DNA of 64,000 bases. Origin: Cupriavidus necator A5-1 (lineage in GTDB: Bacteria; Pseudomonadota; Gammaproteobacteria; Burkholderiales; Burkholderiaceae). The notes under the pieces are model-generated. The model did no database searches. It was given only the letters and a program-made list of their open reading frames with translations, and was not told where the DNA came from. The DNA lies in the NCBI RefSeq assembly GCF_000744095.1, contig NZ_JQLI01000008.1:62001-126000 (forward strand). Reading direction: 5' to 3'. Each line of letters begins with the position of its first letter. Positions within the stretch are counted from its first letter, which is position 1. Shown one piece after another: positions 8,154 to 16,110 of this stretch. The translations under genes were made by a program, and so were the position numbers.

Positions 8154-8738
8154 ATGACCTCCGCCACTGCTTCCACCAGCCCCGCAGACCGCACCACCGC
8201 GCGCAAACCGTTCTCGCTGCGCAACGCCACGCCCGCCGACGTTCCCGCCATCCACGCCATCTACGCGCACCATGTGCTGCATGGCCGCGCTTCGTTCGAA
8301 GAGGTGCCGCCCACGCTCGATAACATGCAGCTGCGCTTTGCCGAGGTGCAGCGCAAGGGCCTGCCCTACCTGGTCGCCGAACGCAACGGTGAGGTGGTGG
8401 GCTACGCCTATGCGTCGTCGTACCGCACCCGCAGCGCCTACCGTTTTGCCATCGAGGACTCGATCTATATCGACCACCGCCGCGTCGGCGAAGGCCTGGG
8501 CCAGGCGCTGCTCGCTGAACTGATCGCGCGCTGCGAGACCGGGCCGTGGCGCCAGATGGTCGCCGTGATCGCCTGCACCGCCGGCGGCGAGGGCGCCGGC
8601 TCGCTGGCCTTGCATGAACGGATGGGCTTTCGCACCGTCGGCCGGCTGGAGGCGGTGGGGTTCAAGCATGGGCAGTGGATCGATACCGTGCTGATGCAGC
8701 GGGTGCTGGGGGCGGGGGCGAATACGCTGCCGGAGTAG
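8154..8738 (+). CDS. GNAT N-acetyltransferase, phosphinothricin/methionine-sulfone acetyltransferase type
   Basis: GNAT-fold acetyltransferase of 194 residues. Family marks are IHAIYAHHVLHGRASFEEVPPT near the N-terminus, YAYASSYRTRSAYRFAIEDSIYI (strand 4) and the acetyl-CoA loop HRRVGEGLGQALL. The order and spacing match the Pat/MddA group, which acetylates phosphinothricin or methionine sulfone. ATG 8154 is the first ATG. A GTG at 8088 would add 22 residues that look non-conserved. The true substrate is not known. Confidence 0.82.
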   Translation: MTSATASTSPADRTTARKPFSLRNATPADVPAIHAIYAHHVLHGRASFEEVPPTLDNMQLRFAEVQRKGLPYLVAERNGEVVGYAYASSYRTRSAYRFAIEDSIYIDHRRVGEGLGQALLAELIARCETGPWRQMVAVIACTAGGEGAGSLALHERMGFRTVGRLEAVGFKHGQWIDTVLMQRVLGAGANTLPE

Positions 8739-8827
8739 GCAGAATCGGCCTCAGGGACTCATCTTATTGGCCCCGGGTGTCCTGGTATCGACAATGCCTA
8801 TACTTCGTCACTACAAGGACCTTGGAA

Positions 8828-9087
8828 ATGCTTGTGTCGGAAGAATCCACATTCACCGTCGCGCTGGATGCGCAAGTGCGTGATGAGGCCGTCCGGTCTC
8901 AGAAATCATTGAGAACCTTGTGCGCGAATACTTCGATCGCGCCCACCGGACGCAAGAGTACGAAGCGTTCCTGCGCAGCAAAGTGGAGACCGCCCGCGCG
9001 TCGATGCGCGAAGTGGGTGGCATTCCCGGCGAAAAAGTCGAAGCCGAGTTCGCGGCCTGGCGCGCCGGGGCTCGACGTCGCGCTTGA
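8828..9087 (+). pseudogene. Antitoxin of a RelE/ParE-type module, frameshifted
   Basis: ATG 8828 opens a typical antitoxin N-terminus (STFTVALDAQVRDEAV), like ribbon-helix-helix proteins. The rest of the antitoxin lies in another frame from about 8893: PVSEIIENLVREYFDRA, then an acidic C-terminal helix (EAFLRSKVETARASM, EKVEAEFAAW), ending at TGA 9085-9087. The junction lacks roughly ten expected residues plus a frame, so an out-of-frame deletion near 8889-8893 is likely. The C-terminal part would neutralise the toxin, and it is not reached from the native start. The stop overlaps the toxin start (TTGA). Confidence 0.66.
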
Positions 9088-9377
9088 GGGCTGTCTGGAC
9101 AGCGCTGGCTCGCCACGATCGTACGGTTATCTTCGATTTGATCGCCCAGGATGACCTCGAGGCCGCGGAGCGCCTGGACGAACGGTTCGCCCAGGCCGCG
9201 GACCGTTTGTGCGCCTTTCCAGTGAGGGCAGTGGCTGGCAGCGTACAAGGGACTCGCGAGCTCGTGGTGCACAAGCACTATCGCCTGATCTACGAGATCG
9301 AGGGGAACACTGTTCTGATCCTTGCCCTGGTACACACTTCGCGATGCTGGCCGCCGCCAGCCGATCGTTCGCGGTAG
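9084..9377 (+). CDS. RelE/ParE-family toxin
   Basis: 97-residue protein of the RelE/ParE superfamily: VWTALARHDRTVIFDLIAQDD at the N-terminus, AERLDERFAQAADRL helix, then GTRELVVHKHYRLIYEIEG and a C-terminal HTSRCWPP that matches the family's H-x-x-R-x-W-P ending. Such toxins cleave mRNA at the ribosome or poison gyrase. A TTG start at 9084 overlaps the antitoxin stop, as usual in these modules. All family landmarks are present, so the toxin looks intact even though its antitoxin is broken. Activity is not provable from sequence. Confidence 0.72.
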   Translation: MRAVWTALARHDRTVIFDLIAQDDLEAAERLDERFAQAADRLCAFPVRAVAGSVQGTRELVVHKHYRLIYEIEGNTVLILALVHTSRCWPPPADRSR

Positions 9378-9402
9378 TCGGACAGGTGGCCCAAACAAAA
9401 GA

Positions 9403-9430
9403 CGCCACGGATTTGTCCGTGGCGCGTTTT
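9403..9430. terminator. Bidirectional rho-independent terminator
   Basis: Nine-bp stem (cgccacgga / tccgtggcg) with a four-base loop. It is followed by CGTTTT on the plus strand and preceded by AAAACAAAAG, which serves the minus strand. It sits between the toxin and the convergent M20 hydrolase. Confidence 0.8.
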
Positions 9431-9486
9431 CTCGCTGCTTCAGGGCCTGGCCGCCGACGGCAGCTCGCCCTGCTCCATCAGGCGCT

Positions 9487-10755
9487 TTACTTCATCAAAT
9501 CCGACAACGCCAGCGCCACCACCTTGGTCGCCCGGTTCAGGTCGTTCAACCGCAGGTTCTCATCCGAGTTGTGGCCACGCGCCTCCATCAGCGTGCGCGG
9601 ACCGGCACCATACAGCACAGTCGGGATGCCTCGCTTGGTGTAGTGACGGGCGTCCGTGTACAGCGGCACGCCCTGCACCGGGATCTCCACGCCGAACACC
9701 GACTCGGCACGGCTCTTCAGCGCACCGATCAGCTTTTCCACGCCCGGCAGTTCCGACAGCGGCTCGGCCAGGATGATGCGCTCGACCTTGACCTCGATGC
9801 CCGGGCGCTCCTTGGCGGCCTTCTCCACCACGGTGCGGATCTCGCCTTCGGCGTCGAAGCCGATTTCCTCGGGGATCATGCGGCGGTCGACGCGGAAGGT
9901 CACCAGGTCCGGCACCACGTTGGTGTTGATGCCGCCCTTGATCAGGCCGACGTTCAGCGTGGCGGTGTCGATGCCCGGTACCTTGGACTTGCGCGTGGCC
10001 AGTTCGGAGCGCAAGCCGTAGATGGCCTGCAGGATGTGGGTGGCGGCTTCAATCGCATCCACGCCGGTGTGCGGCATGGCGGCGTGGCCCTGCTTGCCCT
10101 TGACCGTCACTTCCACGTGCAGACAGCCATTGTGCGACGAGGTGATGCCGTACGAGAAGCCGGCCGAGATCGCGTAGTCGGCCTTGCTCAGGTTGTTGTC
10201 GAGCAGGAACTTGGGACCGATATCGCCGCCGGTTTCCTCGTCATAGGTGAACTGCAGTTCGACCGCGCCGTTGATCTTTGCGCCCTGCTTCTCGGCTTCC
10301 ATCAGCGCCAGCACGGCGTAGGTGTAGGTGGCGAAATCCGACTTGGACACCGCCACGCCGCGGCCGTACATGACCGGGCCGTGTTCGCTGTCGGCGATCT
10401 CGCCGCCGTACGGGTCCTTGGTCCAGCCCAGGCCCGGGGGCACCACGTCGCCGTGGGCGTTCATGGCGATGGTCGGGCCGCCCGTGCCGAACTGCTTGCG
10501 TACGATCAGGTTGGTGGCGCTGATCATGCCGGCCGCCTTCACCTGCGCGTCGGGCACCTTGTGCGCTTCCACCGTAAAGCCCAGGCCCTCCAGCAGTTCC
10601 TTGGCGCGCTTGCCGTGGGCGTCGCAGTCACCGGCGGGGTTGTCCGAGGGCACCTTGACCAGCTTGGCCAGGAAGGCTTCCTGCTCCGGGCGGTGCTGGT
10701 CGATGAACTGGGTCAGCGTGGTTTCGATGGGGTTCATATTGTCTCGTGCGGTCAT
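9487..10755 (-). CDS. M20 family metallo-hydrolase (ArgE/DapE/acylase type)
   Basis: 422-residue dinuclear zinc hydrolase. Metal-site landmarks are AMNAHGDVVPPG (first His/Asp), DEETGGDIGP (general-base Glu and ligand) and a late GHNSDEN His. The dimerisation domain (GCLHVEVTVKGKQGHAAMPHTGVDAIEAA) is in the middle. These enzymes cleave N-acyl or peptide amide bonds; the substrate is not evident. A second Met seven codons in (MNPIETT) is a possible start. It lies 55 bases after another M20-type amidohydrolase, so the pair probably acts on related N-substituted substrates. Confidence 0.85.
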   Translation of the reverse strand: MTARDNMNPIETTLTQFIDQHRPEQEAFLAKLVKVPSDNPAGDCDAHGKRAKELLEGLGFTVEAHKVPDAQVKAAGMISATNLIVRKQFGTGGPTIAMNAHGDVVPPGLGWTKDPYGGEIADSEHGPVMYGRGVAVSKSDFATYTYAVLALMEAEKQGAKINGAVELQFTYDEETGGDIGPKFLLDNNLSKADYAISAGFSYGITSSHNGCLHVEVTVKGKQGHAAMPHTGVDAIEAATHILQAIYGLRSELATRKSKVPGIDTATLNVGLIKGGINTNVVPDLVTFRVDRRMIPEEIGFDAEGEIRTVVEKAAKERPGIEVKVERIILAEPLSELPGVEKLIGALKSRAESVFGVEIPVQGVPLYTDARHYTKRGIPTVLYGAGPRTLMEARGHNSDENLRLNDLNRATKVVALALSDLMK

Positions 10756-10810
10756 GACTTGTTCTCGTAACTACTCAGGAGGGTTCGGGTGGGGTTCCGG
10801 GTGTGCGCGC

Positions 10811-12070
10811 TTACTGGGGCAGCCGGAAGTTTTCGACGAAATCGCTGAACACGCGCGCGGACACGGCTGCATCCTCGGCGGTCATGGTTTCGGTGGGATG
10901 GTGGCTGATGCCGCCGTTGCCGCAGCGCACGAACAGCATGGCGACGTCGGCGATGGCGGCAATGGCCATGGCGTCGTGGCCGGCGCCCGACGGCAGGTGG
11001 CGCACCGGCACGCCCTGGCGGGCAATCGCGGCGGCCCATTGCTCTTGCAGCCACGGGGCGCACGGCACGCTCTTCGCCTCGTGGGTCTTGCGCACTTGCG
11101 CGCGCACGTTGCGGCGCGCGCATACACGCTCGATCTCGGCCAGCACGTCGTTGACGGCGGCCTCGCGCTCGGCGTCGATGCCCGAGCGGATGTCGATGGA
11201 GAATACCGCGTGGCCGGGCACCACGTTGGTGGCGCCGTTGGGCACGTTGAACTGGCCGACCGTGCCGACCAGGCCGGGCTTGCCGCCGCAGCGCTTCTCG
11301 ATGAAGAGGCCGATCTCGGCACCGGCCATGGCGGCATCGCGGCGCATGTCCATCGGCACCGTGCCGGCGTGGCCGGCCAGGCCTTCGAGCTCGACGATAA
11401 AGCGGGTGGCGCCGGAGATGGCCGTCACCACGCCGACCGGCAGGTTTTCGTTGAGCAGCACCGGGCCCTGCTCGATATGCACTTCGACGAAGGCCAGCAC
11501 GTTGGCGGGGTCATGCCTGGCCGCCGGCAATGCATCGGCGTCGAAACCGGCCTCGCGCATCACTTCACGCATGGTCTTGCCGGCATCGTCGACGTTGTCG
11601 AGCACGTTGTTGTCGAAGGTGCCGGCGATGGCGCGGCTGCCGAGCAGCGTGGCCTTGAAACGCACACCCTCTTCCTCGGCAAAGCCGACGACCTCGATGG
11701 CGAACGGGAAGCGCTTGCCCTGGCGGTTCCACTCGGCCACGCAGGCGGTCGGCAGGATCACGCCGAGGTTGCCGTCATAGCGGCCGCCGTCGCGCACGGT
11801 GTCGAAGTGCGAACCGGTCAAGAGTGCGGGTGCGTCCGGCGAAGTGCCCTCATAGCGGCCGATCACGTTGCCGGCGGCATCGCGCCGCACGGTCATGCCG
11901 GCCTGCTGCATCCATTCGGTCAGCTGCGCCGCGGCGCCGTGGTGGGCCTCGGTCAGGTAGGTACGGGTGAGCATGCCGGGCTGCTCGGTGTGGACGGCCA
12001 GGGCGTCGGCCCAGCCCATGATGCGCGTGCCTACCTCTGCGGGTGTGGACGGCGACGGATTTGCTGCCAT
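10811..12070 (-). CDS. Zn-dependent amidohydrolase, allantoate amidohydrolase / N-carbamoyl-L-amino-acid hydrolase family
   Basis: 419-residue M20-type amidase. Diagnostic stretches are LTGSHFDTVRDGGRYDGNLGV (metal His and Asp), VVGFAEEEGVRF (catalytic Glu) and VEVHIEQGPVLLNENLPVGVVTAI, which mark the AllC/HyuC/beta-ureidopropionase group. It hydrolyses a carbamoyl or ureido group, releasing ammonia and CO2. No allantoin or hydantoin genes are adjacent, so the substrate remains open. It is transcribed away from the dctA-like transporter, from a shared 426-base intergenic region with a clear operator-like repeat. Confidence 0.84.
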   Translation of the reverse strand: MAANPSPSTPAEVGTRIMGWADALAVHTEQPGMLTRTYLTEAHHGAAAQLTEWMQQAGMTVRRDAAGNVIGRYEGTSPDAPALLTGSHFDTVRDGGRYDGNLGVILPTACVAEWNRQGKRFPFAIEVVGFAEEEGVRFKATLLGSRAIAGTFDNNVLDNVDDAGKTMREVMREAGFDADALPAARHDPANVLAFVEVHIEQGPVLLNENLPVGVVTAISGATRFIVELEGLAGHAGTVPMDMRRDAAMAGAEIGLFIEKRCGGKPGLVGTVGQFNVPNGATNVVPGHAVFSIDIRSGIDAEREAAVNDVLAEIERVCARRNVRAQVRKTHEAKSVPCAPWLQEQWAAAIARQGVPVRHLPSGAGHDAMAIAAIADVAMLFVRCGNGGISHHPTETMTAEDAAVSARVFSDFVENFRLPQ

Positions 12071-12219
12071 GCGTTGTCTCCTGCTGGAAGTGCGTGATTG
12101 CCGCGGCGGGGTGATCCGGCCGAACCTTCCGGCGTCTGCCGGGGCCAGCCGGCGCGGGCATGGCGCCCGTGCCGAAGCTCTATTCTGTGCGATTCATGTT
12201 AGCACAGTGAATTCAAAAA

Positions 12220-12248
12220 TTGCATACAAAAATGATATGCACTATATT
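12220..12248 (+). promoter_or_regulatory. Sigma-70 promoter overlapping an inverted-repeat operator, upstream of dctA
   Basis: TTGCAT (12220-12225), a 17-base spacer, and TATATT (12243-12248) make a good sigma-70 promoter reading towards the transporter. An inverted repeat TGCATA-N9-TATGCA (12221-12226, 12236-12241) covers the -35 and most of the spacer, so a bound repressor would block RNA polymerase. The GntR-family regulator encoded after dctA is the natural candidate. The rest of the 12071-12496 gap holds no gene. Confidence 0.6.
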
Positions 12249-12496
12249 CGGTTCCACGTTCAGACAATTCGCTGCGGACAATCCGGTTCGGACAGCTGAT
12301 TGCGTGGATACCGCCCCAACAGGGGGGCTGTCCGCGAGGTGGCGAGCTTCCGATCCGGAGGCCCGCCCGGAACGTAAGGCCGGCAGCCCACCAGCCAGCA
12401 GAGCAGTACGGGGGCAGCCGGTGATTCCTGGATCAGATGGGCCAGCTTGCACAAGCCAATGGACAAGTGCGGGACCGGCCCGGCACGGAGACAACC

Positions 12497-13903
12497 ATGC
12501 AGCATGCAGTTCCCTCGCAGCCCCGCCCGGGCACCCCTCGCCTGCACACCCGCTTTACCCGCTCGCTGTTCGGCCAGGTGCTGATCGCCCTGGTGATCGG
12601 CACCGCACTCGGCCTGGTTTTTCCTGAGTTCGCCGCCAAGCTCAAGCCGCTCGGCGACGCCTTTATCAAGCTGATCAAGATGCTGATCGGGCCCATCGTG
12701 TTCTGCGTGGTGGTGGCCGGCATCTGCGGCGCCGGCGAACTGAAGAAGGTCGGCCGCGTCGGCATCAAGGCGGTGGTGTATTTCGAGATCGTCACCACCA
12801 TCGCGCTGGCGCTGGGCATCTTGCTGGCTTATGTGTTCCAGCCGGGCGTCGGCATGAATGTCGATCCGCGTTCGCTCGACGCGTCGGCCATCGCCGGTTA
12901 TATCGACAACGCCACCAAGGTGAAGGACCAGGGCACCGTCGATTTCCTGCTCAAGCTGATCCCCAATACCGTGTTCGGCGCCTTTGCCAATGGCGACGTG
13001 CTGCAGGTGCTGGTGGTATCGATTCTGTTCGGCTGCGCGCTGTCGCTGGTGGGTGAGCCGGGCCGGCCGCTGGTCAAGCTGATCGACACCTTCTCGCATA
13101 CGCTGTTCAAGATGATGGGCTTCATCATCAAGCTCGCGCCGCTGGGCGTGCTGGGCGCAGTGGCCTTTACCGTGGGCAAGTACGGCATCGGCTCGCTCAA
13201 GCAGCTGGGTTTCCTGGTGTTCCTGTTCTACGGCGCGGTGACCATCTTCGTGCTGGTGGTGCTGGGCACGATCATGCGCGTGTGCGGCTTCTCGGTGATC
13301 AAGCTGATCCGCTACCTGCGCGCGGAGCTGCTGGTGGTGCTGGGCACCGCCTCGTCCGACAGCGTGCTGCCGCAGGTGATGAAGAAGCTGGAGTTCATGG
13401 GCATCAAGAAGTCGGTGGTGGGCCTGGTGATCCCGACCGGCTACTCGTTCAATCTGGATGCGTTCTCGATCTACCTGACGCTGGCCGCGGTGTTCATCGC
13501 CCAGGCCACCAACACGCCGCTGGCGCTGGGCGACCTGCTCGGCATCCTGGCGGTGGCGCTGGTCACCTCCAAGGGTGCGCACGGCATCCCGGGCTCGGCC
13601 ATCGTGATCCTGGCGGCGACGCTGTCGGCACATCCGGCGATTCCGGCGATCGGGCTGGTGCTGGTGCTGTCGGTGGACTGGTTTATCGGTATCGCGCGTG
13701 CACTGGGCAACCTGATCGGCAACTGCGTGGCGACCGTGGTGGTGGCGGCCTGGGAGAAGGATATCGACCGCGCACGGGCGCATGGCGTGCTCGATGGCAA
13801 AATCGAGGCGACCGACCTGGATGCGGGCCTTGCCGCGATGGCGGAAGACGGCGCCGGTGCCGGTTCGCCCGCCGCCGTGCCCGGGACCGTCGTGGGGCGC
13901 TAG
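12497..13903 (+). CDS. dctA: C4-dicarboxylate:cation symporter (DAACS family), DctA-like
   Basis: 468-residue integral membrane symporter. The first transmembrane segment is VLIALVIGTALGLVFP; the family signature region includes IKMLIGPIVFCVVVAGICG and the substrate/ion loop TASSDSVLPQVMKKLEFMGIKKSVVGLVIPTGYSFN. This region and the late SVDWFIGIARALGNLIGN stretch match DctA, which imports succinate, fumarate and malate with protons. ATG 12497 has GGAG seven bases upstream. A GntR regulator follows 48 bases after, and an operator-like repeat overlaps the promoter, so substrate-dependent control is likely. Orotate or another acid could be the physiological substrate. Confidence 0.84.
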   Translation: MQHAVPSQPRPGTPRLHTRFTRSLFGQVLIALVIGTALGLVFPEFAAKLKPLGDAFIKLIKMLIGPIVFCVVVAGICGAGELKKVGRVGIKAVVYFEIVTTIALALGILLAYVFQPGVGMNVDPRSLDASAIAGYIDNATKVKDQGTVDFLLKLIPNTVFGAFANGDVLQVLVVSILFGCALSLVGEPGRPLVKLIDTFSHTLFKMMGFIIKLAPLGVLGAVAFTVGKYGIGSLKQLGFLVFLFYGAVTIFVLVVLGTIMRVCGFSVIKLIRYLRAELLVVLGTASSDSVLPQVMKKLEFMGIKKSVVGLVIPTGYSFNLDAFSIYLTLAAVFIAQATNTPLALGDLLGILAVALVTSKGAHGIPGSAIVILAATLSAHPAIPAIGLVLVLSVDWFIGIARALGNLIGNCVATVVVAAWEKDIDRARAHGVLDGKIEATDLDAGLAAMAEDGAGAGSPAAVPGTVVGR

Positions 13904-13951
13904 AATCACGGCATCTCCCCTACCGCGCAGCCTCTGCGCAAGTGCGCTGCC

Positions 13952-14644
13952 ATGCCCGAGCATATCGATCCTGACATGACCGCTGAAGCGATCGCCGAAG
14001 ACATTGTCGCGGCGATCGTCTCGCACCGCCTGCCGCCCGGCACCAAGCTGCGCGAGGAGGCCCTGGCCAGCGTCTATCGCGTCAGCCGCACCAAGGTGCG
14101 CGCGGCGCTGCTGATGCTGTCCAAGGACAAGGTCATCCAGATGGTGCCGGACAAGGGGGCCTTCGTGGCCAAGCCCAGCGCGGAAGAAGCGCGCGAGGTC
14201 TTCGCGGTGCGCCGCATCCTGGAGGCGGCGCTGGCGCGCGAGTTCGTCGCCAAGGCGACCCCGGCCGACTACAAGCGCATCGACAAGCACCTGGCGTCCG
14301 AACGCAAGGCGCTGACTGGCAACGACGCGCAGGTGCGCACCCGGCTGCTGGGCGACTTCCATATCGTGTTGGCCGAGGTGGTCGGCAACGGCGTGCTGAC
14401 CGAAATGATGCGCGAGCTGTCGACGCGCAGCGCGGTGATCACCATGCTGTACCAGTCGCGCCGCGACGCGGCGTGCTCGTCGGACGAGCATCGCGAGTTC
14501 ATCGAGGCCGCCCGTGCCGGCGATGTCGAGCGGGCCGTCGCGCTGATGGTGGAGCACCTCAGCCATGTCGAGGGCGCGCTGCATTTCGAGCAAACCCCGC
14601 CGGTGGCGCGGGGCAAGGACCTGGTGGCGGCACTGCTGGCCTGA
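13952..14644 (+). CDS. GntR-family (FCD subfamily) transcriptional regulator
   Basis: 230-residue regulator. The winged-helix N-terminus includes IVSHRLPPGTKLREEALASVYRVSRTKVRAALLMLSKDKVI (about 25-65). An all-helical FCD effector domain follows, with metal-binding-type residues (DFHIVLAEVVGN, Asp/His; SSDEHREFIEAARAGD, His). FCD regulators bind carboxylic acids. Its place directly after dctA suggests that it controls dctA and possibly the divergent amidohydrolase through the TGCATA-N9-TATGCA repeat. This is inferred from position. Confidence 0.82.
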   Translation: MPEHIDPDMTAEAIAEDIVAAIVSHRLPPGTKLREEALASVYRVSRTKVRAALLMLSKDKVIQMVPDKGAFVAKPSAEEAREVFAVRRILEAALAREFVAKATPADYKRIDKHLASERKALTGNDAQVRTRLLGDFHIVLAEVVGNGVLTEMMRELSTRSAVITMLYQSRRDAACSSDEHREFIEAARAGDVERAVALMVEHLSHVEGALHFEQTPPVARGKDLVAALLA

Positions 14645-14670
14645 TCGATTCCGAGGCGCCTGACTCGCGC

Positions 14671-14684
14671 TTGACGTGAGTCAA
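14671..14684. promoter_or_regulatory. FNR/Dnr-type binding box TTGAC-N4-GTCAA
   Basis: Perfect 14-bp dyad TTGACGTGAGTCAA, one base per half-site from the classical FNR consensus and the same half-sites as the box upstream of hemN at 50876-50889. No protein gene starts within 500 bases downstream. A hairpin and a terminator do follow. Confidence 0.45.
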
Positions 14685-14718
14685 AGCAGCGCGCGCCCTC
14701 CGCGCGCACACTTGTCCT

Positions 14719-14822
14719 CGCCATGAAGACGCGGGGGCGCACTTCATGAGCACTCCGCCTTCCGCGCCTCATCGCCGGGAGGCCGCCCGCACGCTGCAAT
14801 GGTGTGCGGGCTTTCTTTTTTC
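14719..14822 (+). ncRNA. Candidate small RNA downstream of the FNR-type box
   Basis: If the box at 14671-14684 acts at -41.5, transcription would start near 14719. The stretch then holds a 7-bp hairpin (CATGAAG 14722-14728 with CTTCATG 14742-14748) and ends in a rho-independent terminator, giving an RNA of about 100 bases with no credible ORF. The -10 region is poor, so this is a candidate only. Confidence 0.25.
14786..14822 (+). terminator. Rho-independent terminator
   Basis: Seven-bp GC stem (CCCGCAC / GTGCGGG) with an 11-base loop, followed by CTTTCTTTTTT. It could end the GntR transcript or the candidate small RNA. Confidence 0.7.
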
Positions 14823-15254
14823 TGAGGACTGGCTTTCGTGGCGCTGAACGGCGCACCGCCGGGGCCTGTGTCCTTCCCCTCCCTGGCATCCCGTTTTCCC
14901 TTTCCAGCCAGCGCTTTGCGGCGACTGCGGCCGCGCTGGCGGTGCCACCGCCGCGCCCGCACTATTGCGCCGGCGGCGGCCTGGCATTGCAGACGGCGCG
15001 CGTGAACGAACCCCCGCTTCGGGTTAGGATGCCGGAGGCCCGAGCCAGAGGCCAGCGCCGCCGGGGCATCCGCGCGGACGTAATCAGAACGCAAAAATGG
15101 AGACCCGTCATGCGCCACTGCGCAACGCCCGCCCGCCCGGCCGCCACGCCGCCGGCGCTAGCACCCTCACTCGCTTCCCGCCCCACCCCGCCACGATCCT
15201 GCCCTGCCGGATCGCGGCACGCATCGCCCTGACCATCGATCGAGAGGACTTTCC
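14823..15254. other. 432-base intergenic stretch without a recognisable gene
   Basis: Open frames on both strands here have Arg/Pro/Ala-rich translations typical of GC-rich non-coding DNA. I see no ORF with a plausible start and protein-like composition. The last 20 bases contain the ribosome-binding site (GAGAGGAC) of the reductase at 15255. Confidence 0.5.
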
Positions 15255-16058
15255 ATGCCCAGTGCCTTCCGCGCAGACGCCTTCGCCGGCAAGAACGTAT
15301 TCGTCGCCGGCGCTTCTTCCGGCATCAACCTCGGCATCGCGCACGGCTTCGCGCGCGCCGGCGCGAAGCTCGCGCTGATCAGCCGCACCGCCGAGCGTAT
15401 CCAGGCCGCGGCCGATACCATCACCGCGGCCGGCGGCACCGCCATCGGCATGGCCGCCGACGTGCGCGACTACGCCGCCGTGGAAGCGGCCTTCGCCCGC
15501 GCCCGGGACGAACTGGGCCCGATCGACGTGGTGATCTCGGGCGCGGCGGGCAACTTCCTCGCGCCGGTGGTCGGCATGTCGGCCAATGCCTTCAAGACCG
15601 TGGTCGATATCGACCTGCTCGGCACCTTCAACGTATTCCGTGCCAGCTTCGACCACCTCAACAAGCCGAGTTCGTCGCTGATCGCCATCACCGCGCCGCA
15701 GGCGGTCAACGCGATGATGTTCCAGGCCCACGCCTGCGCGGCCAAGGCCGGCATCAATATGCTGATCAAGTGCCTGGCGATGGAATGGGGCCCGGCCGGC
15801 GTGCGCGTCAACGGCATCTCGCCCGGCCCGATCGCCGATACCGAAGGCATGGCGCGGCTGGCGCCGACGCCCGAGGTCGAGGCCCGCTACAAGGCGCGCC
15901 TGGCACTGCGCGACTACGGCACCAAGGACGATATCGCCGACGCGGCGATGTACCTGAGCAGCGACAACGCGCGCTACGTCACCGGCACCATCCTCGACTG
16001 CGACGGCGGCAGCAAGCTTGGCGACGCCTCCGCGGACGCGCTGAAGAAGCCACAATAG
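15255..16058 (+). CDS. SDR-family 2,4-dienoyl-CoA reductase (peroxisomal-DECR type)
   Basis: 267-residue short-chain dehydrogenase. The NADP-binding Rossmann motif is GASSGINLGIA. Typical dienoyl-CoA reductase marks follow: ISGAAGNFLAPV, and QAHACAAKAGINMLIKCLAMEWGPAGVRVNGISPGPIADTEG, which closely follows the pattern I know from mammalian peroxisomal DECR2. The usual SDR Tyr of YxxxK is absent (Ala at that position) while the Lys is kept, which is normal for this subgroup. It should reduce 2,4-dienoyl-CoA during oxidation of polyunsaturated acids. It is the first gene of a four-gene fatty acyl-CoA cluster. Confidence 0.78.
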   Translation: MPSAFRADAFAGKNVFVAGASSGINLGIAHGFARAGAKLALISRTAERIQAAADTITAAGGTAIGMAADVRDYAAVEAAFARARDELGPIDVVISGAAGNFLAPVVGMSANAFKTVVDIDLLGTFNVFRASFDHLNKPSSSLIAITAPQAVNAMMFQAHACAAKAGINMLIKCLAMEWGPAGVRVNGISPGPIADTEGMARLAPTPEVEARYKARLALRDYGTKDDIADAAMYLSSDNARYVTGTILDCDGGSKLGDASADALKKPQ

Positions 16059-16110
16059 CGCCACCAGTAACGCCGCCAGTCACGCGAACCAACAAACAAG
16101 GAGAACACCC

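Noticed and set aside
9322..10770. Long plus-strand ORF (482 codons) opposite the M20 hydrolase
   Set aside because: It is the antisense frame of a clear M20 gene; its translation is His/Arg/Gly-rich without family features, as expected for shadows in high-GC DNA.
12260..14593. 777-codon minus-strand frame opposite dctA and the GntR gene
   Set aside because: Shadow frame with very high His/Gln/Arg content; dctA and GntR are firmly identified on the other strand.
14744..15232. ORFs on both strands in the gap before the dienoyl-CoA reductase
   Set aside because: Arg/Pro/Ala-rich translations, no Shine-Dalgarno at sensible places and overlap with a terminator argue against genes.
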